Notes under the pieces: model-generated
What the model was told of the DNA's origin: nothing
The model's database searches: none
The model's input: only the letters and a program-made list of their open reading frames with translations
Position numbers and translations under genes: made by a program
From: JBCDHN01 sp964351855
Lineage (GTDB): Bacteria; Verrucomicrobiota; Verrucomicrobiia; Verrucomicrobiales; DEV007
Direction: 5' to 3'
DNA length: 64,000 bases
NCBI GenBank assembly: GCA_964351855.1
Contig: CAYGQD010000003.1
Span: forward strand, 1-64,000
Part shown: positions 44,531 through 53,412 of the stretch, in pieces
Numbering within the stretch: the first letter of the stretch is position 1
Layout of the letters: each line of letters starts with the position of its first letter

Positions 44531-45562
44531 ATGAACTTCGCTCGAATCACCTCGTTTTGGTTGCTGGCGGTTGTCGGCTTGTTTGCCGAAACGCCTCTCA
44601 CCCGAATCCACTTCGGCTCTTGCATCAAGCAGGAGCAACCGATGCCGATTTTTCGGACGATTCTGGCGGAGGAGCCGGATTTGTTCCTGTTTCTCGGCGA
44701 CAACGTTTATGCCGATACCGATGACATGGCGGTGATGCGGGCAACATATGCGCGGTTGAATCAAGATCCGGGTTTCTCGCTGCTGCGGGCGAGTTGTCCA
44801 ATGATGGCGATTTGGGATGACCACGACTTTGGGAAGAATGATGCAGGATCGGACTATCCCCACAAAGCGAAGGCGCAGCGGGTTTTTCTGGATTTTTGGG
44901 GCGAAGCACCGGATTCGCCGCGTCGCCGGAGAGAGGGAATTTATGATTCGGTGAGGATGGGACCTGAGGGAAAACGGGTTCAGGTGATCTTGCTGGATTG
45001 CCGATATTTTCGTGGGGAGCTAAAGACGGGGGAACGCCGGGTGGGCGGCCCGTATTATCCTGACGCGAATCCTGCGATTCCGATGCTGGGCGAAGCGCAA
45101 TGGGCTTGGTTGGAATCGGAATTCCGCAAGCCTGCGGCACTACGAATCCTGGCGACGGGGATCCAGTTCATCGCGGAGGCCGTAGGTCAGGAGACGTGGT
45201 CGAATTTACCGAGCGAGCGACAGCGGATGATCGATTTGATCACGAAAACAAAGGCGAATGGGGTGATCTTTGTAAGCGGTGATCGGCATTGGGCTGATTT
45301 ATCCATCCAAACCGAGGGAGTTCCGTATTCGCTGATTGACCTGACGTCGAGCGCACTGAATCAAGTGCACCCACGCGGAACACCGACCGAGAATCGGTAT
45401 CGCACGATCCAGGCCCCACAAACAACCTATCACTTGCCGAACTATGGCGTGATCGAGGTGGATTGGGATACCTCCACCGTTCATTTGGAGATTCGCGATG
45501 AAGCCGGCAAGACGCGGATCGCTCGGCAGGTTTTACTCGATGCGCTGCGAGTCAAAAGCTAG
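44531..45562 (+). CDS. PhoD-like phosphatase/phosphodiesterase, exported
   Basis: 343 residues from ATG 44531, followed by a signal peptide (FARITSFWLLAVVGLFA). Metallophosphatase motifs of the PhoD type: IHFGSCIKQ, FLGDNVYADTDD, AIWDDHDFGKND, ILLDCRYFR and FVSGDRHWADLS. Expected to hydrolyse phosphate esters outside the cytoplasm using Ca/Fe. It stands alone, convergent with the sulfatase at 45618. Confidence 0.88.
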   Translation: MNFARITSFWLLAVVGLFAETPLTRIHFGSCIKQEQPMPIFRTILAEEPDLFLFLGDNVYADTDDMAVMRATYARLNQDPGFSLLRASCPMMAIWDDHDFGKNDAGSDYPHKAKAQRVFLDFWGEAPDSPRRRREGIYDSVRMGPEGKRVQVILLDCRYFRGELKTGERRVGGPYYPDANPAIPMLGEAQWAWLESEFRKPAALRILATGIQFIAEAVGQETWSNLPSERQRMIDLITKTKANGVIFVSGDRHWADLSIQTEGVPYSLIDLTSSALNQVHPRGTPTENRYRTIQAPQTTYHLPNYGVIEVDWDTSTVHLEIRDEAGKTRIARQVLLDALRVKS

Positions 45563-45575
45563 AGTGCGTTCATTT

Positions 45576-45606
45576 GAAAACTGATTGCTCGTCCGTTCCA
45601 GTTTTC
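45576..45606. terminator. Possible bidirectional terminator hairpin
   Basis: GAAAACTG (45576-45583) pairs with CAGTTTTC (45599-45606) in the 55-bp gap between two convergent genes. The A- and T-rich stem ends would give T-rich 3' ends in both directions. Weak by stem length and loop size. Confidence 0.35.
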
Positions 45607-45617
45607 GAACCACCCTG

Positions 45618-47060
45618 TTAATTCTTCACCCAAGGACCCCGAGCGTTCGCTTCAATTTCCGCGTCTAACTCGACCATCCGCTTCTTCAGCGAGTCGACGA
45701 CTTCGGGATGGGCTTTAGCGAGGTTGGTTTGTTCGCCGACGTCCGCGAGCAGGTCGAAGAGCAGAATCTCGGGCTCGGGTTGCTTGGGGTTGGCGGCTTG
45801 TTGGCCGCGTTGGCGCTGTGGGGTTTTGACCAGAAGCTTCCACTTGCCTTGACGAATGCCTTCCAAATCGCCTCGGGAGGTATAGTGGACAAACTCGGTT
45901 CGCGGTGACTTCGCGCCGTCATCGGTCAGCAAGTTGGCGGCGTTGAGTCCGTCGATTTTCCGGTCAGCGGGTAGTTTGCTTCCCGTAAGAGCAGCGATGG
46001 TCGGGAGAAGATCGATCGTGCCCATCAGCTCGTTGCAAACGGTGCCTGCGGGGATTCGCCCGGGTCCCCACATCACGCAGGGGACGCGTTGACCGCCTTC
46101 GAAGGTGGTTCCTTTGCCGTCGCGAAGCGGACCCGCTGAACCACCGTGATTCTTGAAGCTCAGCCAAGGTCCATTGTCGGTGGTGTAGATCACGATGGTT
46201 TTCTCCGAGAGCCCTAATTCGCGAATCGTGTCCATCACTCGGCCGACTTCGGCGTCGATGTGCTCGATGGTGCATTTGTAAGCGTTCTTCGGATCAGGAT
46301 CATAGGCGTCTTCTGGCACGTAGAGCGGAATGTGCGGCATGGAGTGCGGTAGATAGACAAAGAAGGGCCGATCCTTGTTTTCCGTAATAAACGAAACGGC
46401 CCGATCCGTGCAGCGGCGAGTAATCGTGCGTTGATCGACCGGTAATTCCACGATTTCCTCGTTCTCGATCAAAGGGGTATTCCACTTCGTCAGGGTTGAT
46501 TCCGGATCGGCCCAGAGAATGTCCATGCCGTCGGGGCCCCCTTTGGGTTTCCCTTTGTTGTCCGGATGATTCATGTCGTTGGAGTAGGGAATGCCGTAGT
46601 AAACATCGAACCCGTTCTGGCGCGGCAAGACCTCCGGGTGATGCCCGAGGTGCCACTTCCCGAAGCAGGCGGTGGCGTAGCCCTGCGCTTTGAGGTGATC
46701 GGCAATGGTGTGTTCTTCCGGATTGAGTCCCTTGGTCGAAGAGGGGAACAGAACGTGTTGATGCATGCCGACACGCTTGGGATAGGAGCCGGTCAATAAC
46801 GCCGCCCGCGATGGCGTGCAAACGGGCGAAGCGACCATGAAACTGGTGAACCGCCGCCCTTCCTCAGCCATGCGATCGATGTGAGGAGTCGCGATGGTTT
46901 CCGAACCGAAACAGCCCAGGTCTCCGTACCCTTGGTCGTCCGTAAAGATGATGACGAAGTTCGGTTGATCGTCATTTTGGGCGAGGGAGCTGGCAGCCAG
47001 CACGAATGCCAGGATGGTGATGAAAGGAACGTGTGGGGTCATGGTTTGACCGAAGCGCAT
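45618..47060 (-). CDS. Exported arylsulfatase-family sulfatase
   Basis: 480 residues; ATG 47042 is an alternative start that leaves the signal peptide (FITILAFVLAASSLAQ) closer to the terminus. Motifs: NFVIIFTDDQGYGDLG (metal Asp pair), SPVCTPSRAALLTG with C-T-P-S-R for formylglycine, CFGKWHLG and YTTDNGPW. Typical full-length sulfatase without extra domains. It follows the sialidase-like gene by 51 bp on the same strand, suggesting joint use on a sulfated glycan. Confidence 0.92.
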   Translation of the reverse strand: MRFGQTMTPHVPFITILAFVLAASSLAQNDDQPNFVIIFTDDQGYGDLGCFGSETIATPHIDRMAEEGRRFTSFMVASPVCTPSRAALLTGSYPKRVGMHQHVLFPSSTKGLNPEEHTIADHLKAQGYATACFGKWHLGHHPEVLPRQNGFDVYYGIPYSNDMNHPDNKGKPKGGPDGMDILWADPESTLTKWNTPLIENEEIVELPVDQRTITRRCTDRAVSFITENKDRPFFVYLPHSMPHIPLYVPEDAYDPDPKNAYKCTIEHIDAEVGRVMDTIRELGLSEKTIVIYTTDNGPWLSFKNHGGSAGPLRDGKGTTFEGGQRVPCVMWGPGRIPAGTVCNELMGTIDLLPTIAALTGSKLPADRKIDGLNAANLLTDDGAKSPRTEFVHYTSRGDLEGIRQGKWKLLVKTPQRQRGQQAANPKQPEPEILLFDLLADVGEQTNLAKAHPEVVDSLKKRMVELDAEIEANARGPWVKN

Positions 47061-47111
47061 TCTTCGCGGTGAACAAGAATTTTTTCGGCCTGAGCGGAAT
47101 GTAGTCTCGCA

Positions 47112-48173
47112 CTAATCTTCGAGTTTCAGGTCCGCGAGATAGATGGCCGTGATCGTCTTACCGTCGTCATTCTTTTCGTGGCTGGAATACCACGAGACCA
47201 CCCCTCTCCCATCGTCCAACTCAACAAACCCAGGATAAGAGTTATCCCCACCACTCGGTAGTTCGGCAAAGGGATGGAGAGCATCGTCAATGAGCCAATA
47301 GAGCGTGGTTTTCGAGCCGTTGCTGGTGTTGCGGCGTCCACCGACGATCCAACGTTCGCCCCACTTCGCGAGAAGCGGCCCGCCGATATATTCCGGTAAT
47401 TCCTGCCGTGTCCAAACTTGGAAGGGAGGCTGGGATTTGGCGAGTTGCGCTACGCTTGATCCAGCGCGACTCACGGCCAAAATCGAACCGTCTTCGAGAA
47501 ACTGAAAGGCGGTTTCGTTGCCGCGAGTTTCCTGAAACAAGGAGACGAACCGAAAGTTGAGACCGTCTTGGCTTTCCAGCATCGCAGATTCCACAATGTC
47601 GGTTCCGCCAGTGCCGCTTGCTTCCTCTGAGTAGCCTTTTTTCCGGCGAGCGCAGAGATAAGCCGAACCGTCGTGGGCAGCAGCCCGCCAAATATAGTGT
47701 CCGTAGGTCCCTTCGAGTTGTTGAGGACCTTCCCAGGATGACCCATTGGCCGTCCAAGCGGCAAATCCGAGATGTTGATTAAGGTCATAGGCTCCACGCG
47801 GGGGCGAAGATTCGCCGCAATACCAAGTGCCGGTGTAAATGAACAGCTTGCCATCAAAGGCGAGGAAATGCGGATCGCGGGTATCGCGCAGGGGCACGGA
47901 AAACTGGTGAACCTGCTTCCACGTTTGGCAATCTTCGCTCCGAAGCACAAGAATCGAAGCGGTGGGATGGACCATGTGGCCGTCGGGACAGCTCCGAAAC
48001 GTGAGCCAGAACTTACCTTGCCAGCGGATCAGATCGGTAAAGGCGTTGTGTTCACCATTGTGAAAGACCCGACGGACATTTTCGACGCGGACGTTAGCGG
48101 GTTCTTCTCCAAACGCGGGATCCAAGCCGGGCATGAGAGCAACGAAAAAGGCGAGGAAGAGTCGTAGGCGCAT
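47112..48173 (-). CDS. Exported sialidase-like beta-propeller protein
   Basis: 353 residues with a signal peptide (MRLRLFLAFFVALMPGLDPAFG). The sequence has propeller-type repeats with Asp-box-like elements (LRSEDCQTWKQV, SQDGLNFRFVS), DTRDPHFLAFDGKLF and DNSYPGFVELDDGRG. This fits a sialidase/neuraminidase-like or GH43-like fold; a complete sialidase arginine triad is not obvious to me. It is upstream of the sulfatase and divergent from the GDSL esterase (68-bp gap). Confidence 0.7.
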   Translation of the reverse strand: MRLRLFLAFFVALMPGLDPAFGEEPANVRVENVRRVFHNGEHNAFTDLIRWQGKFWLTFRSCPDGHMVHPTASILVLRSEDCQTWKQVHQFSVPLRDTRDPHFLAFDGKLFIYTGTWYCGESSPPRGAYDLNQHLGFAAWTANGSSWEGPQQLEGTYGHYIWRAAAHDGSAYLCARRKKGYSEEASGTGGTDIVESAMLESQDGLNFRFVSLFQETRGNETAFQFLEDGSILAVSRAGSSVAQLAKSQPPFQVWTRQELPEYIGGPLLAKWGERWIVGGRRNTSNGSKTTLYWLIDDALHPFAELPSGGDNSYPGFVELDDGRGVVSWYSSHEKNDDGKTITAIYLADLKLED

Positions 48174-48241
48174 TCAACCAACGTTGCGCGGAATCGCCAG
48201 CTTGCTACCTGCAATTTGCCTCCTACCGTGGTCATCGCCCC

Positions 48242-49519
48242 ATGATCAAATACACCCGACTTCTCTTCGTCGCCCTTTTTCTTGCTCCGCCCCTGCAAAG
48301 TGAAGATGCCTTCCCGCTCCGTGAAGCCGTCGAGTGCCAGCCCCGGGGCGGGTTGCCGAATGTTTTAGAGAAACTGGAATCGGGCCAGACCGTCAAAGTA
48401 GCTTATTTGGGCGGGAGCATCACGGCCGCAGCAGGATGGCGCGTTCAGTCGCGGGAGTGGCTTCAGACGCAGTATCCGGATTCGACGATCGAGGAGATTC
48501 ATGCGGCGATTGGCGGAACCGGGTCCGATTTGGGAGTTTTCCGGCTGGGGCAGGATGTATTGCGCCATGAGCCGGATCTCCTCTTGGTCGAGTTTGCGGT
48601 AAACGATGGGGGCGCAGCCCCGGACCGAATCCAGAAGGGGATGGAAGGAATCGTCCGGCAAACTTGGGCGGCGAATCCATTGATCGATATCTGCTACGTT
48701 TATACCTTAACCGAGAAAATGCTTCCCGACCTGAAAGCTGGGAAGATGCCCCGGGCGGCGAGCGCGATGGAAGAGCTGGCCGACCACTATGAAATCCCGT
48801 CGATCCACTTCGGAGTGGAAGTTGCTCGCCTGGAATCCGCAGGCGAGTTGGTCTTCAAAGCTCCGAAACCGGCTGCCCCTGCCACGGCCAAGCCAATAGT
48901 CTTTTCCTCAGACGGGGTCCATCCTCACGTGGAAACCGGACATCGACTTTATTCCGAAGCCATCGCTCGCTCTTGGCCTACCATCGAGGCATCCAGCCAA
49001 AAATCCGGACCGCACGAATTGGGCGAAGCGTTGCAACCAGACAACTGGGAGCGCGCCAAGATGGTGCCAATCCAACCCGATATGTTGAAGGGAGACTGGA
49101 CGACATGGCCGGACGATCACGCTGTCGGAAAATGGTTCGCTCGCAGCATGCCGGTCGTCCACCAGGCCCAAACTCCGGGGGCACAGCTTCATTTTCAGTT
49201 CGAAGGAACCAGTGTCGCCTTGTTTGACATCGTGGGACCGGACTGCGGAATACTGGAAGTTCAGGTGGATGACTTGGAGCCGCAAATCCACAATCGCTTC
49301 GATCCCCATTGCAAAAGCCACCGCATGTCGATCTTCTATCCTGGCAAGGACCTAGCACCGGGAATCCACCACGTGACGATCACATTGACCCCCACCCGGA
49401 TCGATAAGCGATCCATCCTCTTTGACCAATACAAGAGCGCCTTTGACGCAGAGCCGGAAAAATACGGCCCCCACACCTGGAGCCTGGGATCGATCATGCT
49501 GATCGGAGACCTCAAATGA
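48242..49519 (+). CDS. Exported SGNH/GDSL hydrolase
   Basis: 425 residues with a signal peptide (LLFVALFLAPPLQS). SGNH blocks: VAYLGGSITAAAGW (nucleophile Ser), HAAIGGTGSDLG (Gly), LVEFAVNDGG (Asn) and SSDGVHPHVETG (Asp/His). The C-terminal roughly 150 residues are a beta-sandwich-like module (VALFDIVGPDCGILEVQVDD), perhaps carbohydrate binding. Probably an esterase deacetylating glycans, in keeping with neighbouring sulfatase and sialidase-like genes. Confidence 0.85.
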   Translation: MIKYTRLLFVALFLAPPLQSEDAFPLREAVECQPRGGLPNVLEKLESGQTVKVAYLGGSITAAAGWRVQSREWLQTQYPDSTIEEIHAAIGGTGSDLGVFRLGQDVLRHEPDLLLVEFAVNDGGAAPDRIQKGMEGIVRQTWAANPLIDICYVYTLTEKMLPDLKAGKMPRAASAMEELADHYEIPSIHFGVEVARLESAGELVFKAPKPAAPATAKPIVFSSDGVHPHVETGHRLYSEAIARSWPTIEASSQKSGPHELGEALQPDNWERAKMVPIQPDMLKGDWTTWPDDHAVGKWFARSMPVVHQAQTPGAQLHFQFEGTSVALFDIVGPDCGILEVQVDDLEPQIHNRFDPHCKSHRMSIFYPGKDLAPGIHHVTITLTPTRIDKRSILFDQYKSAFDAEPEKYGPHTWSLGSIMLIGDLK

Positions 49520-49532
49520 GATCGGCGGCGGC

Positions 49533-50720
49533 CTACTTCAGTTTCCAAAGGAAGCCATCGCTGCGGATGTAGACCGCACCATCAGAAATGGCGGGAGTGG
49601 CGAGGATCATTTCACCAAGCTCTATCTGGCTGGTAATCTTACCTTCTTCCCCGCTCGGATCGATGATGACGCCGCGGCCTTGCTCGTTAAACTGATAGAC
49701 GCGGCCGGCGGAATCCACGACCGGAGACGAGCTGAACGGCCCATCTACCCGAATCTTCCAGAGTTCTTCGCCCGTGGCCTTGTCCGCAGCCGCAACAAAA
49801 CTCCCCTTCACCGAAATCAGCCGATCTCCGACGATCACCGGACTGCCCGTGCCTGGCCCCAACTGGGCATTGCGCCAGAGTTGCTCAGGTGGCCCGCCCT
49901 GCTCGACGGGCCGAAGCGCGGTAATCCCATTCGACGGAACATAAAGCACCCCATCCTGATCCACCACGGAACTGGGCGTGGGTGAAGCTCCATCATCATA
50001 GCTCCAGAGTTCACTCCCGGTGGTAGGGACGATCGCGAGAATTCCTTTGGTCGATTGCAGGGCGACCACTCCCTCTGCCAACGGAACAGGCGACGTCCAG
50101 TTGGCAGCTTTCGGGCGCATTTTCCGCCAGAGATTCTCACCGGACGCGATGTCCAGTCCCACGGCGAAGCTTTCGCTGTCATTTTCACTCTGCACAATCA
50201 GAGCCCCACCGGTGACGATGGGAGACTGCGCCATGCCCAGGCTATTGCTCGCGTTCGGGTAGTCGTAAGTCAGCCCACGAAGCCACTGAAGATTTCCCTC
50301 AAGATCCAGACAAATCACATCGTTGGACGAATACTGCGCGTAAATCCTGTCGCCATCGCTACAGGGGCTAGGGGCGGCGACGTTCGTTTTCTGGTGGGTC
50401 ATGGTTCGCCCAGTGGCCCAAAAGCGGCGTTCCCAGAGCAATTCACCACCTTCGGCCTGATAACAGATGATGTGGAGCAGGTTCTGATTCGGCCCGCTGG
50501 CGGCCGTTACCACCACCTTGTCACCAATGACGATCGGACAACCGAGCCCGCGCCCCGGGAGCTCCCGTTTCCAGGAAATCGATTCATCCTCGCGAAACTC
50601 CGCCGGTCCTTCGCCTTCAGCGACACCCGCGCTGCCGGGGCCTCGGAATTGCCACCAATCGGCGGAAGCTGACAGCGTGAGCGCCAGTGACGCACCAAGG
50701 AGAATGAGGAGGGGTTTCAT
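49533..50720 (-). CDS. Exported PQQ-like beta-propeller repeat protein
   Basis: 395 residues with a signal peptide (LLILLGASLALTLSASA). WWQFRGPGSAGVAEG is the usual opening of PVC-group PQQ-like proteins. Repeats such as GEELWKIRVDGPFSSSPVV, GSELWSYDDG and GNLQWLRGL show the W-x-tryptophan-docking pattern of an eight- or seven-bladed propeller. No heme motif. It may be an enzyme-free binding or assembly protein. It starts 26 bp after fabF. Confidence 0.87.
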   Translation of the reverse strand: MKPLLILLGASLALTLSASADWWQFRGPGSAGVAEGEGPAEFREDESISWKRELPGRGLGCPIVIGDKVVVTAASGPNQNLLHIICYQAEGGELLWERRFWATGRTMTHQKTNVAAPSPCSDGDRIYAQYSSNDVICLDLEGNLQWLRGLTYDYPNASNSLGMAQSPIVTGGALIVQSENDSESFAVGLDIASGENLWRKMRPKAANWTSPVPLAEGVVALQSTKGILAIVPTTGSELWSYDDGASPTPSSVVDQDGVLYVPSNGITALRPVEQGGPPEQLWRNAQLGPGTGSPVIVGDRLISVKGSFVAAADKATGEELWKIRVDGPFSSSPVVDSAGRVYQFNEQGRGVIIDPSGEEGKITSQIELGEMILATPAISDGAVYIRSDGFLWKLK

Positions 50721-50746
50721 CGTAAAAAAGGGGAAATCGCGGCCTT

Positions 50747-51997
50747 CTAGCCTTCGAATTTCGTCACCACCAAGGAGGCGTTATGCCCACCGAATCCGAA
50801 GGAATTACTGATTGCGGTGGTGATCTTTTTCTCACGCGCTTCGTGAGGCACGTAGTCGAGATCGCATTCCGGATCCGGATTGTCCAAATTGATCGTCGGA
50901 GGAACGACTCCGTCGCGAATCGCCATGATGCAGGCTGCCAGTTCGACGCCGCCCGCCGCTCCGAGCAGGTGCCCCGTCATCGATTTGGTCGACGAAACCA
51001 AGAGGCCGTTCTTGGCATGATCGCCAAAGGTGCGCTTGATCGCCTTCGTCTCGCAAATGTCTCCGAGCGGAGTCGATGTTCCATGAGCATTGGCGTAATC
51101 AATCTCTTCCGGATTGAGCTTGGCGTGGCGAATTGCGTTCTCCATGCAAAGGCTGGCCCCAACGCCTTCCGGATGGGGCGCGCTCATGTGATAGGCATCG
51201 GCACTCACACCGTAACCCGCCAGTTCACAGAGAATATTGGCTCCCCGGGCCTTGGCGTGTTCCAGTTCTTCGAGCATGACGCACCCTGCGCCTTCGCCCA
51301 TGATGAATCCGCTGCGATCCACATCGAACGGTCGCGAAGCCACCTCAGGTTCGTCATTTCGATTCGAGCAAAGTGCTTTCATGTTCCCAAAGCCGGACAA
51401 TCCCAATGGGGAAATGGAGGCTTCTGAACCGCCCGCGACAAACGCGTCGGCATCGCCAAACTTAATGATCCGCCAAGCCTCGCCAATGTTGTTGTTGGCC
51501 GTGGTGCAGGCCGTGACGATGCACATATTGGGACCGAACACCTGGAGATCCATCGAGATCATGCCACTGGCGATATTTGTGATCATCATCGGAATGACGA
51601 ACGGAGAAACCCGCGAAGGGTGTTTCTGGATCAAAATGGTGTGGTTACGTTCGAGCGTATCGAGTCCGCCAATCCCGGAGCCTACCATCACCCCGATCCG
51701 GTTGCGATCCTGCTTGTCGAAATCGATGCCGGAATGCTCCACGGCCATTTTCGAAGCCGCCATCGCCAGCTGCGTGAACCGGTCTGCCCGTTTCGCATCC
51801 TTGGGGTTGTTAAAGAAGTCTTTCGGCTCGAAATCGACGACTTCGCCACCAATCTTGCATTGATAGTCGTCCGTATTGATTGATTGGAGGGCGCGGATAC
51901 CGCTGCGGCCCTCTTTGATGGACTCCCAAAAAGGTTCTAATTGGTTTCCGATCGGGGAAATGACTCCGATACCGGTGATGACGACTCTACGTTCCAT
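50747..51997 (-). CDS. fabF: 3-oxoacyl-[acyl-carrier-protein] synthase II
   Basis: 416 residues from ATG 51997 (MERRVVITGIGVISP); the frame to 52039 adds an unlikely extension. Catalytic triad Cys-His-His: VTACTTANNNIGEAW, NAHGTSTPLGD and KSMTGHLLGAAGG. C-terminal SFGFGGHNASLV is standard. It elongates acyl-ACP in fatty acid synthesis. No acpP or other fab gene is adjacent, although fabF often follows acpP. Confidence 0.95.
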   Translation of the reverse strand: MERRVVITGIGVISPIGNQLEPFWESIKEGRSGIRALQSINTDDYQCKIGGEVVDFEPKDFFNNPKDAKRADRFTQLAMAASKMAVEHSGIDFDKQDRNRIGVMVGSGIGGLDTLERNHTILIQKHPSRVSPFVIPMMITNIASGMISMDLQVFGPNMCIVTACTTANNNIGEAWRIIKFGDADAFVAGGSEASISPLGLSGFGNMKALCSNRNDEPEVASRPFDVDRSGFIMGEGAGCVMLEELEHAKARGANILCELAGYGVSADAYHMSAPHPEGVGASLCMENAIRHAKLNPEEIDYANAHGTSTPLGDICETKAIKRTFGDHAKNGLLVSSTKSMTGHLLGAAGGVELAACIMAIRDGVVPPTINLDNPDPECDLDYVPHEAREKKITTAISNSFGFGGHNASLVVTKFEG

Positions 51998-52106
51998 GGA
52001 TAAGGCCTGAGGCTGATAATAAGTTAGAACGGTATCCATTTACCGGGCGAGTGACTTTGCAAGGCGAGATTTCTCTGGTTGCGTCAACAGATACACCATT
52101 AAAGGC

Positions 52107-53405
52107 TCATTCAGCCTCCCAAACGGGGCTTTCGCGGGCGATTCTGGCCTGAAAATCTCCCAGAAATCGCCAAAGCGTCCTCTGGTTCAAATTGACTTCC
52201 TGAACCACGACACTGCCCCACTCATCTGCCTGTTTCACAAGCCGCCCTTCCCGGTCCCAAATTCCCGTTTTCATCCAGTCATCTTCATGACTCGTGTAAG
52301 TGCTGGTCACGAGATAAACGTGGTTCTCGCAGGCCCGCGCCTGAGCCAAAAGCGGATTCCCTCCCCAGATCGGCATGGCAATGACCTCCGCGCCATTCAT
52401 CGCCAGTTTTCGCGCGACTTCTGGAAAAAACACGTCATAACAAACCATCATCCCCACTTTTCCAAACCGCGTTTCGAAGACCGGATAGTCCGTTCCCGGG
52501 CAAATTCCTTTCGCGATCTCTTCCCGAGGCAAGGTCACTTTTCGGTACTTGCCGGCCACTTCACCGTCCGGCCCGATCAAAACCGCCACATTGTAAATCA
52601 GATGCGCGTCTCGTTCGACCAATCCGGCGACGAGGTAGAGGTCGTGCTGCTTGGCGAGTTTTCCCAGGTATTCGGTCGATGGTCCGGGAACAGGCTCGGC
52701 AACGTCCGCAAAATCCAGGCCCAACCCCACGATCGTGATGCATTCGCCAAGGCAAACCAGATCCGCATCTTGCTCCGCAGCTTGAGCGATCAGCGGTTCA
52801 TAGAGACGCAAATTGGCCTCGGGCGACTCTTTACTTCTCGGACTAAGATGAACGGCTGCTAAACGCGCGGTTCGCTGCTTGGGCGGTTGCACCTCGGTTA
52901 AACCGACGCTTTTCCAAGTCACTTTCCCATTCGGTGCCCAGCGCAGATGTAGCTGAACCTTCGCCTGAGTTGCGTTCTCAGGAACCAGATAGAGATCCTG
53001 AACTTGCATCCAGTCGTCTTCCGTTTCGCCTTGATCGCGGGGAAACTCCGGACGCGAAAGCGGCGTTCCCGGTCGGTTGAAATAGCGCGTCACGCTTTCC
53101 TCTTGAAGCGGCACCATCTTGCCTGCCCCATCCAGAAACTCCAGCCGCACCATCGCGCTCCGACGAGAAGAGTCCAGATTCTCCCCCAGTTTCAGGGCCG
53201 AAAACCGAACCCACGTTCCGCCTTCCACCGGAAAGCTCCGCTCCCAGAAACCGTTCTCGCCTTCGCGATCGCTGGACTGAATGATCAGTTCATCGCCGTT
53301 CCGAGAAAACCTTGGCGCAATCTCTTCACGTGGAGCCTGCGATTGCCAATCCGCAGCGAAGCTAGAAACCGCCAAGCTGATAGAAGCCAGTAGGAGGATT
53401 TTCAT
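52107..53405 (-). CDS. Exported nitrilase-superfamily hydrolase with N-terminal beta module
   Basis: 432 residues from ATG 53405 (signal MKILLLASISLAVSSFAADW). Residues about 20-180 are beta-rich and resemble a carbohydrate-binding-type module (GGTWVRFSALKLGE). From about 185 the nitrilase fold shows the Glu-Lys-Cys triad: CLGECITIVG, KYRKVTLPREE and MMVCYDVFFPE, and a usual C-terminal WDREGRLVKQ. It should hydrolyse an amide, N-carbamoyl or nitrile bond, unusually outside the cytoplasm. It begins 7 bp after the PVC-heme gene stop, in one operon. Confidence 0.85.
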   Translation of the reverse strand: MKILLLASISLAVSSFAADWQSQAPREEIAPRFSRNGDELIIQSSDREGENGFWERSFPVEGGTWVRFSALKLGENLDSSRRSAMVRLEFLDGAGKMVPLQEESVTRYFNRPGTPLSRPEFPRDQGETEDDWMQVQDLYLVPENATQAKVQLHLRWAPNGKVTWKSVGLTEVQPPKQRTARLAAVHLSPRSKESPEANLRLYEPLIAQAAEQDADLVCLGECITIVGLGLDFADVAEPVPGPSTEYLGKLAKQHDLYLVAGLVERDAHLIYNVAVLIGPDGEVAGKYRKVTLPREEIAKGICPGTDYPVFETRFGKVGMMVCYDVFFPEVARKLAMNGAEVIAMPIWGGNPLLAQARACENHVYLVTSTYTSHEDDWMKTGIWDREGRLVKQADEWGSVVVQEVNLNQRTLWRFLGDFQARIARESPVWEAE

Positions 53406-53412
53406 GATGTTC

